Source: Gaetbulibacter_A sp043876815 (GTDB lineage: Bacteria > Bacteroidota > Bacteroidia > Flavobacteriales > Flavobacteriaceae). Taken from it: a DNA stretch of 64,000 nucleotides. Below, piece after piece: positions 33,901-41,700 of this stretch. The notes beneath the pieces were generated by a model that saw nothing but the letters and a program-made list of their open reading frames with translations, did no database searches and was not told the origin of the DNA. Position 1 is the first letter of the stretch. Each line of letters starts with the position of its first letter. The stretch spans positions 1,054,001 to 1,118,000 of the forward strand of contig NZ_JBAWKA010000001.1 in NCBI RefSeq assembly GCF_043876815.1, in the 5' to 3' direction. Made by a program: the position numbers and the translations under genes.

Positions 33901-34429
33901 AGCGACACCACTGCCTATAGAAACTCAAATAGCACCGGTTCATGGGATATTACCCTATGACGTTGATAAAGATGGCTATTTAGATCTCTTATTGGTTGGT
34001 AATAATTACGGTACGGAGGTTGCCGTAGGGCGCTACGATGCTTCTATCGGTCATGTTTTAAAGAATAGTGATGGTAAATCTTTTGTGGCCATGAATAATA
34101 AGGAAACTGGATTCTCAATTATTGGTGATGCACGTAGTCTGGTTAAAATAGACTCTCCCGAGAAATCTATGATTTTAGTCGGAATGAATAATGCTACCAC
34201 ATCAAGGTTGATCATTGATACTAAAAAAAGTCCATTGGTTTCACCTAAATCTGAGGAAATCTTCGCCAGAATAAAACTGAAAAATGGCCAAATAAGGAAA
34301 CACGAGTGGGCCTTAGGAGGGGGTTATTTATCGCAATCCTCAACAGGTATTGAAATAACAGAGAATATGGAGAGTGTAACATTTTATAATCGATTCCATA
34401 AGATTACAAGAAAGATTGAATTTAATTGA
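30929..34429 (+). CDS. FG-GAP/VCBS-repeat lipoprotein with ASPIC/UnbV domain
   Basis: An 1166-residue lipoprotein (LLIAGLAVGCAKND lipobox). It is built from many FG-GAP/VCBS blades with calcium-binding D-x-N-x-D-G-x-x-D loops (GDFNNDNLPD, DINQDGYDDIY, DYDRDGDLDMYL, DLDNDGDLDLVV, DLNGDGLDDVFV and others), forming beta-propellers. An ASPIC/UnbV segment near residues 540-590 reads RGFQSSVGTKLHFGL and VDSLKVMWPDGKINK. It lies 40 bases after susD, in the place where other PULs encode SusE/F-type binding proteins, so a surface glycan-binding or presentation role is inferred. Such proteins are often annotated CRTAC1-like; no enzymatic role is known to me. Confidence 0.8.
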   Translation: MDVKNIIIVLLIAGLAVGCAKNDAENKLFERIGADYSGINFENKITTNDSINILKYEYLYNGGGVGVGDFNNDNLPDIVLSGNMVKSRVYINSGDFTFEDITESSGFNTEGKWCAGVSIIDINQDGYDDIYINRGGMGNQSKFPNLLYINNGDLTFTESAEAYGVADKGESIQALFFDYDRDGDLDMYLLTGGGFEKSAIRIRPILKEGESRNTDHLYRNDFNEELGHPVFTDVSREAGINLEGFGLGVSVFDSNNDNWPDLYISNDYLSRDYLYINQQDGTFKEGSEEYFGHTSHFSMGNDVADINNDGLMDLITVDMLPEDVKRRKLMSGEHSQDIFNIELQFGYGHQYMRNMLHVNNGNKTFSEIGLLSGIDKTDWSWAPLMADFDNDGLNDIYVTNGFGKDITDMDFVKYRESKATAFKTVEELQKSLIDCLYYRPTIKVPNYAYKNNGDLTFQKETEAWGFNEPSLSNGAAYADLDNDGDLDLVVNNIDQPPFVYKNNLREKDSLHSNYIKVALEGPAQNKKGIGAKVTIFYGSSQNTRYNQPVRGFQSSVGTKLHFGLKDKAEVDSLKVMWPDGKINKLSNVKPNQVITLAYSNASYGSNSKNESIEHHYFTQDSLVDFFHKENNYNDFAVQALLLNKYSNLGPGMAVGDLNGDGLDDVFVGGSYGFNSLVFYQNTNGKFDKKELPDSAIYEDMGALIFDADGDGKNDLYLASGGSERYAGHKAYQDRIYFNRNNELTQGILPEMRTSTSAVVGGDFDNDGDIDLFVGGRLVPGKYPTAPRSYILENQEGKFKDVTARVCPFLEHAGMVTSAIWSDVDNDSYLDLLVVGEFMPITILKGDGKLLKNLTKSSGLANTSGLWNSIQSGDFDNDGDIDFVAGNLGENSILKVVDGHPVRLDYADFDNNGSVDPIFSKYENNGYYPVATLDQLINQLPLIKKKFLFYNTFAKSNTDAILDLFDANERKTLKAGELRTSYIENLGDGNFVATPLPIETQIAPVHGILPYDVDKDGYLDLLLVGNNYGTEVAVGRYDASIGHVLKNSDGKSFVAMNNKETGFSIIGDARSLVKIDSPEKSMILVGMNNATTSRLIIDTKKSPLVSPKSEEIFARIKLKNGQIRKHEWALGGGYLSQSSTGIEITENMESVTFYNRFHKITRKIEFN

Positions 34430-34507
34430 ATAGGAAAATGATTACAAAACCGTTAGAGTTACAAATACTAACTTTTTTATTTGGTGATATTAAATCTTTT
34501 TAATTAA

Positions 34508-34542
34508 TTTGTAAGTGTATAAATTACACTTGTGTATATTTT
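34508..34542 (+). promoter_or_regulatory. Predicted AraR operator and promoter before the glycosidase operon
   Basis: AAGTGTA-TAAAT-TACACTT (34513-34531), a perfect 7-bp inverted repeat, lies between TTTG (34508-34511) and a -7-like TATATTTT (34535-34542). The half-site matches the 31-bp operators at 24972 and 26181. Confidence 0.75.
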
Positions 34543-34609
34543 ATCAATAATACATCCTTTAAACCAACTAGAAAAACCGAACCGAAAAGACATAATTTAA
34601 ACTAAAACA

Positions 34610-36175
34610 ATGATACTATCACATTTAAAAACGAATCTATTTAAAGTTGCTATAGCTTTATTTTTTTCAACTATAAGTAGTTTTGGTCAGGATAATAATG
34701 TAATTATTTCTATTCAGGACACTGATCAGGCGCCAATCATTAATAAAAACATATACGGTCATTTCGCCGAGCATTTAGGACGCTGTATCTATGATGGTAT
34801 TTATGTTGGTGACACCTCTAAAATTCCCAACATCGCCGGCGTTAGAAAGGATATTATTTCTGCTTTAAAAGCTTTAGAAATTCCAAATTTAAGATGGCCT
34901 GGTGGCTGTTTTGCTGATACCTATCATTGGAAAGACGGGATTGGTCCAAAAGAAGACAGACCTACCATAGTGAATAAATGGTGGGGTGGAGTTACCGAAG
35001 ATAACAGTTTTGGGACTCATGATTTTTTAAACCTGTGTGAAGTGCTTGAAACGGAGCCATATTTATCAGGGAATGTTGGAAGTGGCACCGTGCAAGAATT
35101 AGCAGATTGGGTACAATACACCAATTTTGGTGGGATCAGCCCAATGAGTGATCTCAGAAAAGAGAATGGAAGAATTGAACCTTGGAAAGTAAAATACTGG
35201 GGTATTGGTAATGAAGCTTGGGGTTGTGGTGGCCATATGACTGCTGAATACTATGCTAATGAATACCGTAAATATGCCACCTTTTTGGCCGATTGGGAGA
35301 ACACCGGTGGGTTAGTTAGAATCGCTTCCGGCGCCAATAATGATGATTACCACTGGACTGAAACCTTAATGAAGAATATTCCGCATCATATGTTAGGTGG
35401 CATTGCTCTACATCATTACGCTACTGTTCAATGGAGTAATAAGGGTGATGCGGTAGATTATAATGAGGAGCAATATTTTAAAACCATGCGTTCTGCTTTA
35501 TGGATGGAGGAATTAGTAACCGAGCATGCGGCCATTATGGATAAATATGATCCAGATCATCGCGTTGATATGGTCGTAGATGAATGGGGTGGATGGTATG
35601 ATGTCCAAGAAGGTACAAATCCTGGGTTTTTATATCAACAGAACACTATGCGTGATGCCATGATTGCAGGAGCTACTCTGAATATTTTTAATAACCATGC
35701 GGACCGCGTAAAAATGGCTAACCTCGCGCAAACCGTAAACGTTCTTCAGGCTGTTATTCTTACTAAGGGCGAAAAACTCATACTAACACCAACCTATTAC
35801 GTTATGAAAATGTATGCTGTGCATCAGGATGCAAAATTATTACTGCTTGATTTTGAATCTCCAAAGTACACTTACAACGGGGAGTCCCTGCCGGCTATTT
35901 CGGCCTCAGCATCCAAGGATCAGGATGGTACGGTTCACATGTCTATTGTAAACATCGATGCCAATAAAGATAATTCGGTAACTATCAACTGTAATGATTT
36001 AGGAATAAAGGATTTTACGGCAACAATCATCACTTCTGATAAGCTTCAAGATTATAACTCATTTGATGATTCCGATAAAATACAAATTCAATCTTACAAA
36101 AATTTCAAATTTAAAAAAGGTGAAATTTCAATAACAATACCTCCTTTTTCAGTGGTTATGCTGGAAGGAAAATAA
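34610..36175 (+). CDS. GH51 alpha-L-arabinofuranosidase
   Basis: A 521-residue secreted enzyme (signal peptide ending SSFGQ). GH51 TIM barrel: NIYGHFAEHLGRCIYDGIYV, LRWPGGCFADTYHWKDGIGP, acid/base E202 in GIGNEAWGCGG and nucleophile E325 in VVDEWGGWYD, then a C-terminal beta domain. It removes terminal alpha-L-arabinofuranose from arabinan and oligosaccharides (retaining mechanism), probably in the periplasm. It is the first gene of a six-glycosidase operon behind an AraR-type site. Confidence 0.9.
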   Translation: MILSHLKTNLFKVAIALFFSTISSFGQDNNVIISIQDTDQAPIINKNIYGHFAEHLGRCIYDGIYVGDTSKIPNIAGVRKDIISALKALEIPNLRWPGGCFADTYHWKDGIGPKEDRPTIVNKWWGGVTEDNSFGTHDFLNLCEVLETEPYLSGNVGSGTVQELADWVQYTNFGGISPMSDLRKENGRIEPWKVKYWGIGNEAWGCGGHMTAEYYANEYRKYATFLADWENTGGLVRIASGANNDDYHWTETLMKNIPHHMLGGIALHHYATVQWSNKGDAVDYNEEQYFKTMRSALWMEELVTEHAAIMDKYDPDHRVDMVVDEWGGWYDVQEGTNPGFLYQQNTMRDAMIAGATLNIFNNHADRVKMANLAQTVNVLQAVILTKGEKLILTPTYYVMKMYAVHQDAKLLLLDFESPKYTYNGESLPAISASASKDQDGTVHMSIVNIDANKDNSVTINCNDLGIKDFTATIITSDKLQDYNSFDDSDKIQIQSYKNFKFKKGEISITIPPFSVVMLEGK

Positions 36176-36187
36176 TAAATAATTGCA

Positions 36188-37726
36188 ATGAAAAAGTTCA
36201 AAAGTTCTAATTTTAAAAGTTTAAATATTAAAATTGTTTTAAAGCTCTTGCTTGGTTTAACTCTGGTTATGAGCAGTTGTTCGAAGGATAATCCGGTAGA
36301 ACCTGGAGGTCAGCCGGACCCTACACCTGATCCTGAACCAACACCACAGCCAACGGCAAAAGTTTACACCGTTGATAATATTGAAGATACTTATTATGAT
36401 GTGGCCGGAGTTGAAAATGTGGTCGATTGGGGGCCTTATAATGTGCATGACCCGTCCATAATAAAAGATGGTGATACATATTATTGCTACAATACCGATG
36501 TTTCTTTTGGTTCGGCGGTACGACCAGGAATTCAGATCAGAAAATCTCAAAATTTAATTAACTGGACCTGGGTTGGCTGGGCTTTTAATGGGTTACCTTC
36601 TTTAGGGGCTAATTTTATTCGTAGTAAAGGTACAGAGCCATTCAATTCCTTGTGGGCACCTTACGTTATGAAAGTGGGAGATGAATATCGATTGTATTAT
36701 TCTCTGTCGTCCTCTGTCGGTCGTTTAAGTGTCATAGGTTTAGCTACGTCGGATAGCCCGGAAGGCCCGTGGTTAGAAAAAGGTTTGGTCGTTACCTCAG
36801 AAGCTGATGGAACTGTTCAGACCAATGCTATCGATCCAACTGTTGTAGTTACGCCTTCGGGAGAACATTGGTTCTATTACGGCTCTGCCTGGGACGGTAT
36901 TTACAAGCTTAAATTAAATCCGGATACCGGCTTGGCCATGGTAAATGGAAATAAGGGTCTTCGCATAGCGCAACGTGGATTTACAGGCGGATTCATCAAT
37001 GGAAATATTGAAGGTCCTGAGGTCATCTATAATTCAGACTTGGGTATGTATTACATGTTCATTTCTTATGATTGGCTCCAAACCAAATACAATGTTCGGG
37101 TAGGCCGAAGTGAAAACCCAGATGGACCTTTTTATGATTTCAATGGATTAGATATCAATACGGACGTCGATAATGTGCCAATGATATTAGCACCTTACCA
37201 ATTTAATGGTCATTCCGGTTGGCAAGGGGTTTCGCATCCCGCTGTTTTTAATGATGGGGCTGGGCAATATTACATGGCGCACCAGGGTCGACCTGGTATT
37301 AACAGCTTTTTCATGAATTTACACATTCGAAAAATACACTGGACTGAGGACGGTTGGCCTATAGTGTCACCGGAACGTTATGCTAATGTTGGACAAGCCA
37401 CAATCTCTGATTCAGATCTTGCAGGAACCTATGAACAAATTGTAATGGGTTACTCAGTTACTCCGGGTTACGCCAACGAGCAAATCTCGCCTGATTTTCA
37501 GACGTCAATTAGCTTGGAATTAGCATCGGATGGCACTATAAACGGTGATTCAAATAATACTTGGACGTATACTTCACCTTGGTTAACATTGAATTGGGCT
37601 AATGGATTTACGGATAAGTTGTATGTAGAACGTGGTAGAGACTGGGAAAATAGAGTTGAATCTACAATTTTGTTTTCAGGACTGAATAATGAGGGAACAG
37701 CTGTTTGGGCTAAGAAAATTCAATAA
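36188..37726 (+). CDS. GH43 endo-arabinanase-like lipoprotein
   Basis: A 512-residue lipoprotein (lipobox LVMSSC, Cys31) with a Pro/Thr-rich surface linker (residues 33-57). The GH43 five-bladed propeller has general base D88 (NVHDPS), pKa-tuning D216 (NAIDPT) and catalytic acid E275 (NIEGPEV). A C-terminal beta domain (about residues 420-512) matches the extra domain of extracellular endo-1,5-alpha-arabinanases. Likely a surface enzyme that cuts the arabinan backbone into oligomers for SusCD. Confidence 0.85.
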   Translation: MKKFKSSNFKSLNIKIVLKLLLGLTLVMSSCSKDNPVEPGGQPDPTPDPEPTPQPTAKVYTVDNIEDTYYDVAGVENVVDWGPYNVHDPSIIKDGDTYYCYNTDVSFGSAVRPGIQIRKSQNLINWTWVGWAFNGLPSLGANFIRSKGTEPFNSLWAPYVMKVGDEYRLYYSLSSSVGRLSVIGLATSDSPEGPWLEKGLVVTSEADGTVQTNAIDPTVVVTPSGEHWFYYGSAWDGIYKLKLNPDTGLAMVNGNKGLRIAQRGFTGGFINGNIEGPEVIYNSDLGMYYMFISYDWLQTKYNVRVGRSENPDGPFYDFNGLDINTDVDNVPMILAPYQFNGHSGWQGVSHPAVFNDGAGQYYMAHQGRPGINSFFMNLHIRKIHWTEDGWPIVSPERYANVGQATISDSDLAGTYEQIVMGYSVTPGYANEQISPDFQTSISLELASDGTINGDSNNTWTYTSPWLTLNWANGFTDKLYVERGRDWENRVESTILFSGLNNEGTAVWAKKIQ

Positions 37727-37727
37727 G

Positions 37728-38723
37728 ATGAAATATGTAATAGGTATATGTTGTATTCTGTGTTTTTTTACCTGTAAGAATGAGGTAAATGACTCGGTCA
37801 TTGTCAGTGAATCAAGTAAATCACCTAGTGAGGCTAAAGCTATAAATAATCCCATTATTAAGGATGTTTTTACAGCTGATCCTGCCGCCTTGGTTTACAA
37901 GGATTCTGTCTACCTGTATACAGGTCACGATGAAGCTCCAAACGATTTTCATTTCTATAAAATGAATGATTGGCTCGTATTTTCATCAGAAAATATGGTC
38001 GATTGGAAATCACACCCCGTACCTCTGAAAGTTACAGATTTTAAATGGGCCATTGGCGATGCATGGGCCGGGCAGGTGATCGAGAAGGGCGGAAAATTTT
38101 ACTGGTATATATCTATAGAGCATGATGAATCCAATTTCGGAAAAGCTATTGGAGTCGCCGTAGCAGATAGTCCAATAGGTCCGTTTAAAGACGCTTTAGG
38201 CAAAGCATTGATTACTAATGATATGACCAAGGACACTGATATCCGATGGGATGATATTGACCCTTCTGTAATTATTGATGATAATGGTCAGGCCTATTTA
38301 TTTTGGGGAAACACAGTTTGTTATTATGCTAAACTAAAGGATAATATGATTGAATTGGATGGTGAAATCAAAACAATTGAACTTCCAAATTTTACTGAAG
38401 CTCCGTGGGTTCACAAAAAGGGAGATTGGTATTATTTATCCTATGCCTATGAGTTTCCTGAAAAAACAGCCTATGCCATGAGCAGATCCATTGAAGGACC
38501 CTGGGAATATAAAGGTATTCTGAATGAAGTAGCTGGGAACAGTAACACAAATCATCAGGCTATTATTTCCTTTAAGGAACAAGATTATTTTATTTATCAT
38601 AACGGAGGTATTCAGCCAAATGGAGGGAGTTTCAGGCGCTCGGTGTGTATCGATCCACTGCACTCTAATGAAGATGGTACCCTACAAAGGGTGGTTATGA
38701 CTTCGGAAGGAATTCAAAAATAA
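37728..38723 (+). CDS. GH43 arabinofuranosidase/xylosidase-like lipoprotein
   Basis: A 331-residue protein from the ATG at 37728, 1 base after the previous stop (the frame is open further upstream). Short lipoprotein signal with Cys16 (LCFFTC). GH43 catalytic triad: D51 (TADPAA), D178 (DDIDPS) and E224 (FTEAPW). A single propeller without extra domains, close to the GH43_1-type exo-enzymes. Predicted to release arabinose (or xylose) from oligosaccharide ends in the periplasm. Confidence 0.82.
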   Translation: MKYVIGICCILCFFTCKNEVNDSVIVSESSKSPSEAKAINNPIIKDVFTADPAALVYKDSVYLYTGHDEAPNDFHFYKMNDWLVFSSENMVDWKSHPVPLKVTDFKWAIGDAWAGQVIEKGGKFYWYISIEHDESNFGKAIGVAVADSPIGPFKDALGKALITNDMTKDTDIRWDDIDPSVIIDDNGQAYLFWGNTVCYYAKLKDNMIELDGEIKTIELPNFTEAPWVHKKGDWYYLSYAYEFPEKTAYAMSRSIEGPWEYKGILNEVAGNSNTNHQAIISFKEQDYFIYHNGGIQPNGGSFRRSVCIDPLHSNEDGTLQRVVMTSEGIQK

Positions 38724-38728
38724 GGACT

Positions 38729-39715
38729 ATGGAAAAACTTAATAATTTTATTGCGGCAAGTATCATGATCTTCACAATAGTTGCATCGGCTCAAACCGAA
38801 AGTCCTGTGGTTCATGATCCTGTTGTAGCGAAACAGGGTGATACCTTTTACTTGTTTTGTACCGGAAGAGGTATTGGTTCATATAGTTCAAAGGATTTAA
38901 AATCCTGGACCAAAATGCCGGCTATTTTTGATACAAAACCGGAATGGACGGATGCCATTGTTTCTGATTTTAAAAATCATATCTGGGCTCCAGATGTATC
39001 TTATCATAATGGGCAATATTTTGTGTATTATTCAATTTCAGCTTTCGCGAAGAATACTTCCGCCATTGGCGTAGTTACCAATAAAACCATCGATCCTGAA
39101 GATGAAAATTATAACTGGGTAGATCACGGAATAGTGATTGAATCGATCCCGAACCGCGACATGTGGAATGCGATCGATCCAAATTTAATTTTTGATGCTA
39201 ACGGAACGCCTTGGTTATCCTTTGGTTCTTTTTGGGAAGGTTTAAAAATAGTAAAACTCAATAAGGATTTATTGTCTATCGCTCAACCTCAGGAATGGTA
39301 CACAATTGCTAAAAGAGAACGAAGCTTCGGAATTGATGATAAAGATCCCGGCGATGCGGCTTTAGAAGCCCCTTTTATTTTTGAAAAAGAGGGTTACTAT
39401 TACTTGTTTTTGTCCTGGGACTTATGTTGCCGAGGACCTGAAAGCACCTATAAGGTTGTTGTAGGACGTTCTAAAAATGTTATCGGTCCTTATGTCGATA
39501 AATCTGGAAAAGAACTTAATGAAGGTGGTGGAACCTTAGTTATTGAAGGTAATAAATATTGGTATGGCATAGGACATAATAGTGTTTACACTTTTGATGG
39601 TGTGGATTATTTTTTCAGTCATGGTTATGATGCTAAAGATGGTGCTAAACCAAAATTGATCGTGAAACAAGTTGAATGGGTTGATGGTTGGCCTGTCTTA
39701 ATACCTAATAATTAA
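38729..39715 (+). CDS. GH43 arabinanase-like enzyme
   Basis: A 328-residue protein with a signal peptide (IFTIVASAQ). The triad is complete: D30 (VVHDPV), D150 (NAIDPN) and E213 (LEAPFI). HIWAPDVSYHNGQYFVYYSI and LFLSWDLCCRGPESTYKVVV are typical of arabinan 1,5-alpha-arabinanases of GH43. It lacks the C-terminal extension of the first GH43, so a periplasmic exo- or endo-arabinanase acting on imported oligomers is likely. Confidence 0.85.
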   Translation: MEKLNNFIAASIMIFTIVASAQTESPVVHDPVVAKQGDTFYLFCTGRGIGSYSSKDLKSWTKMPAIFDTKPEWTDAIVSDFKNHIWAPDVSYHNGQYFVYYSISAFAKNTSAIGVVTNKTIDPEDENYNWVDHGIVIESIPNRDMWNAIDPNLIFDANGTPWLSFGSFWEGLKIVKLNKDLLSIAQPQEWYTIAKRERSFGIDDKDPGDAALEAPFIFEKEGYYYLFLSWDLCCRGPESTYKVVVGRSKNVIGPYVDKSGKELNEGGGTLVIEGNKYWYGIGHNSVYTFDGVDYFFSHGYDAKDGAKPKLIVKQVEWVDGWPVLIPNN

Positions 39716-39718
39716 AGA

Positions 39719-41683
39719 ATGCTAACAAAGTCTTTATATTATATCCTTTTTTTATTTCCGGTCTTAATTTTTTCCTGTCAAAACAGTGAAAAACAACCGG
39801 AATCAAAATCTGTGAATACGGGATATATTATAAACCCTGTAGATATTCAGCATGTTAGAGTTACAGATTCATTTTGGTTACCCATTATAAAGCGGGTTCA
39901 GGAAAAAACGATCGCCTATGCTATTGGAAAATGTGAAGAAGAAGGTCGTTTGGATAATTTTTTAATTGCCGGAGGAAAAATAGCAGGGAGCGTTAAAGGG
40001 GCTATGCCTTTTGATGATACTGATGTCTATAAAATTATAGAAGGGGCTTCCAATTCGCTTATAAGTGCACCAAATAAAAAACTTGAAACTTTATTAGATT
40101 CTTTGATCGGGATCGTTAAAATTGGTCAGGAAAAGGATGGTTACCTTACTACCTGGAGAACCATAAATCGAGCCAAACCACCAGCGCCATGGGTGCCGGT
40201 GGAAGAAGGCAAACGATGGGATGGTCTGTTTATGAGTCATGAGTTATACAATGCCGGCCATTTATACGAAGCGGCCTCGGTTCATTACAAAGCGACAGGT
40301 AAACGAAACTTCCTGAACATCGCTTTAAAAAATGCCGACCTGATGGTCAAAACATTTGGTGATGGTGAAGGACAGATAAAGGCCGTTCCGGGTCATCAGA
40401 TTATTGAATCAGGTTTGATAAAGCTTTATCAAATTACAGGTAAAAAGGCATATATAGATCTGGCCAAGTACTTTTTAGACAACCGTGGTAATGCTGAAAA
40501 CCATAAATTATTCGGCGCTTATTCTCAAGATCATGTTCCGGTTATTCTCCAAGATGAGGTGGTAGGCCATGCTGTAAGAGCGGTTTACATGTATGCTGCC
40601 ATGACGGATATAGCGGCCTTGGAACATGATAGTCTTTATGCAGAGGCCGTAAATAATTTATGGCATAATATGGTTTACAAGAAGATGTATGTAACCGGTG
40701 GTATAGGAGCTAAGCATGACGGGGAAGCTTTTGGTGAAAATTACGAATTACCAAATTTAACAGCCTATAATGAGACGTGTGCTGCTATAGGTGATGTTTA
40801 TTGGAATCATAGGCTATTTAATTTATATGGTGATGTTAAGTATTTTGATGTCATTGAGCGTACCATGTACAATGGTTTAATTTCTGGATTATCCCTAGAT
40901 GGAACAAATTTTTTCTATCCGAATGCTCTGGAATCTGATGGAGTTTATAAATTTAATCAAGGAGCCTGTACGCGAAAATCTTGGTTCGATTGTTCGTGTT
41001 GTCCAACAAATTTAATTCGATTCATACCATCCATACCAGGTTTGATTTATTCAAAATCAGAGAAGGATATTTATGTAAACTTATATGCCTCAAGTCAGGC
41101 CGATATCGATTTTAATGGAAACAATATAGAAATTTCTCAAAGTACAAACTATCCTTGGGACGGCAATATAAGCCTTAGTATTTCACCTAAAACAAAAACA
41201 ACGTTCACCCTAAAACTTAGAATTCCCGGTTGGAGTAGAAATGAAGTATTGCCAGGTGATCTTTACGAATATTCCAGGCCTTTGGAACTCCAGCCCTCGC
41301 TGATCTTGAATGGGAAGGAATTAAATACTGAGATTAAGAATGGTTATTTTGAAATTACTCGCGAATGGAAGGAAGATGATACGGTTATAATTCAATTACC
41401 AATGGCTGTAAGGACAGTAAGGGCCAATCCGAAAGTAGTCGAAGATCAGGATAAAATTTCCTTGGAATATGGCCCCTTGGTTTACGTAGTAGAAAGTATT
41501 GATAATCCGGATTTTGATACGCTTACAGTATCTCCTAAGGATGAGTTTTATGTTCAATATGAAAATATGCTAAATGGAATAAACACTATTAGCTGGAATA
41601 ATTTCAAGGCGATCCCATATTATTCATGGTCGAACAGAGGCGTGAATAAAATGAAGGTTTGGTTGCCTGAAAATAAAAATTAA
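39719..41683 (+). CDS. GH127-like beta-L-arabinofuranosidase, lipoprotein
   Basis: A 654-residue lipoprotein (Cys20 in VLIFSC). An alpha/alpha barrel with GKRWDGLFMSHELYNAGHLY near residue 162 and YVTGGIGAKHDGEAFGENYE near 328. The zinc-cysteine site is CSCCPTN with C425, C427 and C428, as in bifidobacterial HypBA1, where one Cys acts as the nucleophile. GH127 releases beta-L-arabinofuranose, the sugar of plant hydroxyproline-rich glycoproteins and some pectic chains. The related GH146 family in arabinan loci shares this motif and cannot be excluded. It starts 3 bases after the previous stop. Confidence 0.82.
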   Translation: MLTKSLYYILFLFPVLIFSCQNSEKQPESKSVNTGYIINPVDIQHVRVTDSFWLPIIKRVQEKTIAYAIGKCEEEGRLDNFLIAGGKIAGSVKGAMPFDDTDVYKIIEGASNSLISAPNKKLETLLDSLIGIVKIGQEKDGYLTTWRTINRAKPPAPWVPVEEGKRWDGLFMSHELYNAGHLYEAASVHYKATGKRNFLNIALKNADLMVKTFGDGEGQIKAVPGHQIIESGLIKLYQITGKKAYIDLAKYFLDNRGNAENHKLFGAYSQDHVPVILQDEVVGHAVRAVYMYAAMTDIAALEHDSLYAEAVNNLWHNMVYKKMYVTGGIGAKHDGEAFGENYELPNLTAYNETCAAIGDVYWNHRLFNLYGDVKYFDVIERTMYNGLISGLSLDGTNFFYPNALESDGVYKFNQGACTRKSWFDCSCCPTNLIRFIPSIPGLIYSKSEKDIYVNLYASSQADIDFNGNNIEISQSTNYPWDGNISLSISPKTKTTFTLKLRIPGWSRNEVLPGDLYEYSRPLELQPSLILNGKELNTEIKNGYFEITREWKEDDTVIIQLPMAVRTVRANPKVVEDQDKISLEYGPLVYVVESIDNPDFDTLTVSPKDEFYVQYENMLNGINTISWNNFKAIPYYSWSNRGVNKMKVWLPENKN

Positions 41684-41700
41684 ATAAAAACGAAGAAAAA

